A stretch of 24,323 nucleotides of DNA, taken from positions 1-24,323 of the forward strand of contig CAIVZW010000071.1 of the NCBI GenBank assembly GCA_903910495.1, written 5' to 3'. Positions 23,747-24,323 of this stretch are shown here, in pieces. The notes beneath the pieces were generated by a model. It was not told the DNA's origin. It saw nothing but the letters and a program-made list of their open reading frames with translations, and made no database searches. How positions within the stretch are numbered: position 1 is the first letter of the stretch; the number at the start of each line of letters is the position of its first letter. Source of the DNA: an uncultured beta proteobacterium. Lineage in GTDB: Bacteria; Pseudomonadota; Gammaproteobacteria; Burkholderiales; Rhodocyclaceae. The translations under genes were made by a program, and so were the position numbers.

Positions 23747-24323
23747 ATGACTTCACTGTCCCTGTCGCTCTGGATTGCGGCAGGAATTATTTTGCAACTG
23801 GCTATCTATCTTGGTATCGCTTTCTGGCGCCACTGGAAGGATTACCAGTCTTTGCGTAGCCGGGGCTTCGAACAGGAGTCATCTGCAACTCTGGAGGTCC
23901 GCCCGGGAATTGAGGAGGCTGTCCTCTCGGCCTGGCCGGGTTTCCGTACATTCCGGGTCAAGCGTAAAATACTCGAAGATGCCCGGCAGACGATCTGCTC
24001 ATTCGATCTTGTTCCCGAAGACCGAAAGCCTCTACCCCCATTCCTGCCTGGGCAATTTTTGACCTTCCGGCTCGACATTCCGGAAGCCAATGGTGAAACC
24101 GGACAAATCATCCGCTGTTATTCGCTCTCGAATGCGCCGGACCCCGATAGCTATCGCATCTCGATCAAGCGCGTACCCCCTTCGGTGGGCAGCGCTCTTC
24201 CGCCGGGGCGTTCGTCCAACTTCTTCCACGATCAGATCCAAGTCGGGAGCCACCTGCATGTCCGCGCACCGGCAGGACATTTCCATATCGACCGCAGCGA
24301 TGCACCGGTGGTGCTGATCGGCA
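23747..24323 (+). CDS. Membrane-anchored ferredoxin-reductase-type flavoprotein, N-terminal part
   Basis: The frame runs open from an ATG at 23747, with AAGGGA eight bases upstream, to the right edge: 192 codons, no stop. An N-terminal membrane helix spans about residues 5-27. From about 65 it resembles the reductase module of flavohemoglobins and related NAD(P)H oxidoreductases: PGQFLTFRLD at 101-110, the FAD motif RCYSLSNAP at 123-131, YRISIKR at 136-142 and VRAPAGHFH at 172-180. The nucleotide-binding lobe, and any 2Fe-2S domain, would lie beyond the window. It follows the NOX-like gene by 60 bp on the same strand and is probably another electron-entry component of the cluster. Confidence 0.82.
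   Translation, partial: MTSLSLSLWIAAGIILQLAIYLGIAFWRHWKDYQSLRSRGFEQESSATLEVRPGIEEAVLSAWPGFRTFRVKRKILEDARQTICSFDLVPEDRKPLPPFLPGQFLTFRLDIPEANGETGQIIRCYSLSNAPDPDSYRISIKRVPPSVGSALPPGRSSNFFHDQIQVGSHLHVRAPAGHFHIDRSDAPVVLIG

Overview
The window is a GC-rich, gene-dense chromosomal stretch from a Gram-negative bacterium. It is most likely a betaproteobacterium of the Rhodocyclaceae type (Dechloromonas/Azonexus/Propionivibrio-like). That placement is inferred from protein character and gene order (mltG-tmk-holB-pilZ-tatD with PilZ in the run, TRAP transport, an SHP/diheme cytochrome c cluster); no marker gene was compared. I see no rRNA, tRNA, CRISPR array, insertion sequence or phage gene, and no gene-free stretch longer than 300 bases.

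Bases 1-4527 are a sugar-acid catabolic locus. A YiaK-like 2,3-diketogulonate/lactate-type dehydrogenase (cut by the left edge) and an enolase-superfamily D-mannonate dehydratase run leftward. A complete TRAP transporter (binding protein, small and large membrane subunits) runs rightward. The 286-bp divergent region between them has two candidate promoters, each with a short palindrome over its -10 box, and a hairpin follows the transporter.

Bases 4627-13465 are mostly housekeeping: a DnaQ-type exonuclease fused to a UvrC/Cho-like part; the leftward operon mltG-tmk-holB-pilZ-tatD plus an exported ankyrin protein, with mostly overlapping or closely spaced junctions; a rightward pair ygfZ and an NRDE/TANGO2 protein; and leftward tadA plus an L,D-transpeptidase. 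The promoter-proximal gene of that last group (13455-14081) encodes a PilZ-STAS fusion.

Bases 14315-18805 carry a K+ channel with two RCK regions, then a zinc-type ABC importer (znuC-znuB-znuA). The importer is preceded by an unannotated 47-residue membrane ORF, coupled to znuC by an ATGA overlap, and by a 15-bp perfect palindrome that may be a metal-regulator operator.

Bases 18853-24323 hold the most interesting system. A leftward PepSY protein / PhoP-like regulator / PhoQ-like kinase operon is divergent from a rightward redox operon: an SHP-type cytochrome c (DUF1924), a diheme cytochrome c (DHC), a membrane flavocytochrome with the four-histidine spacing of NADPH oxidases (NOX/ferric reductase), and a second membrane-anchored flavoprotein reductase cut by the right edge. 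Between them lies an exact 11-bp tandem repeat that reads as a PhoP-box-like element at the expected distance from a -10 hexamer. I infer that the two-component system controls an electron path from NAD(P)H or a quinol through the NOX-like protein and DHC to the oxygen/NO-binding SHP cytochrome.
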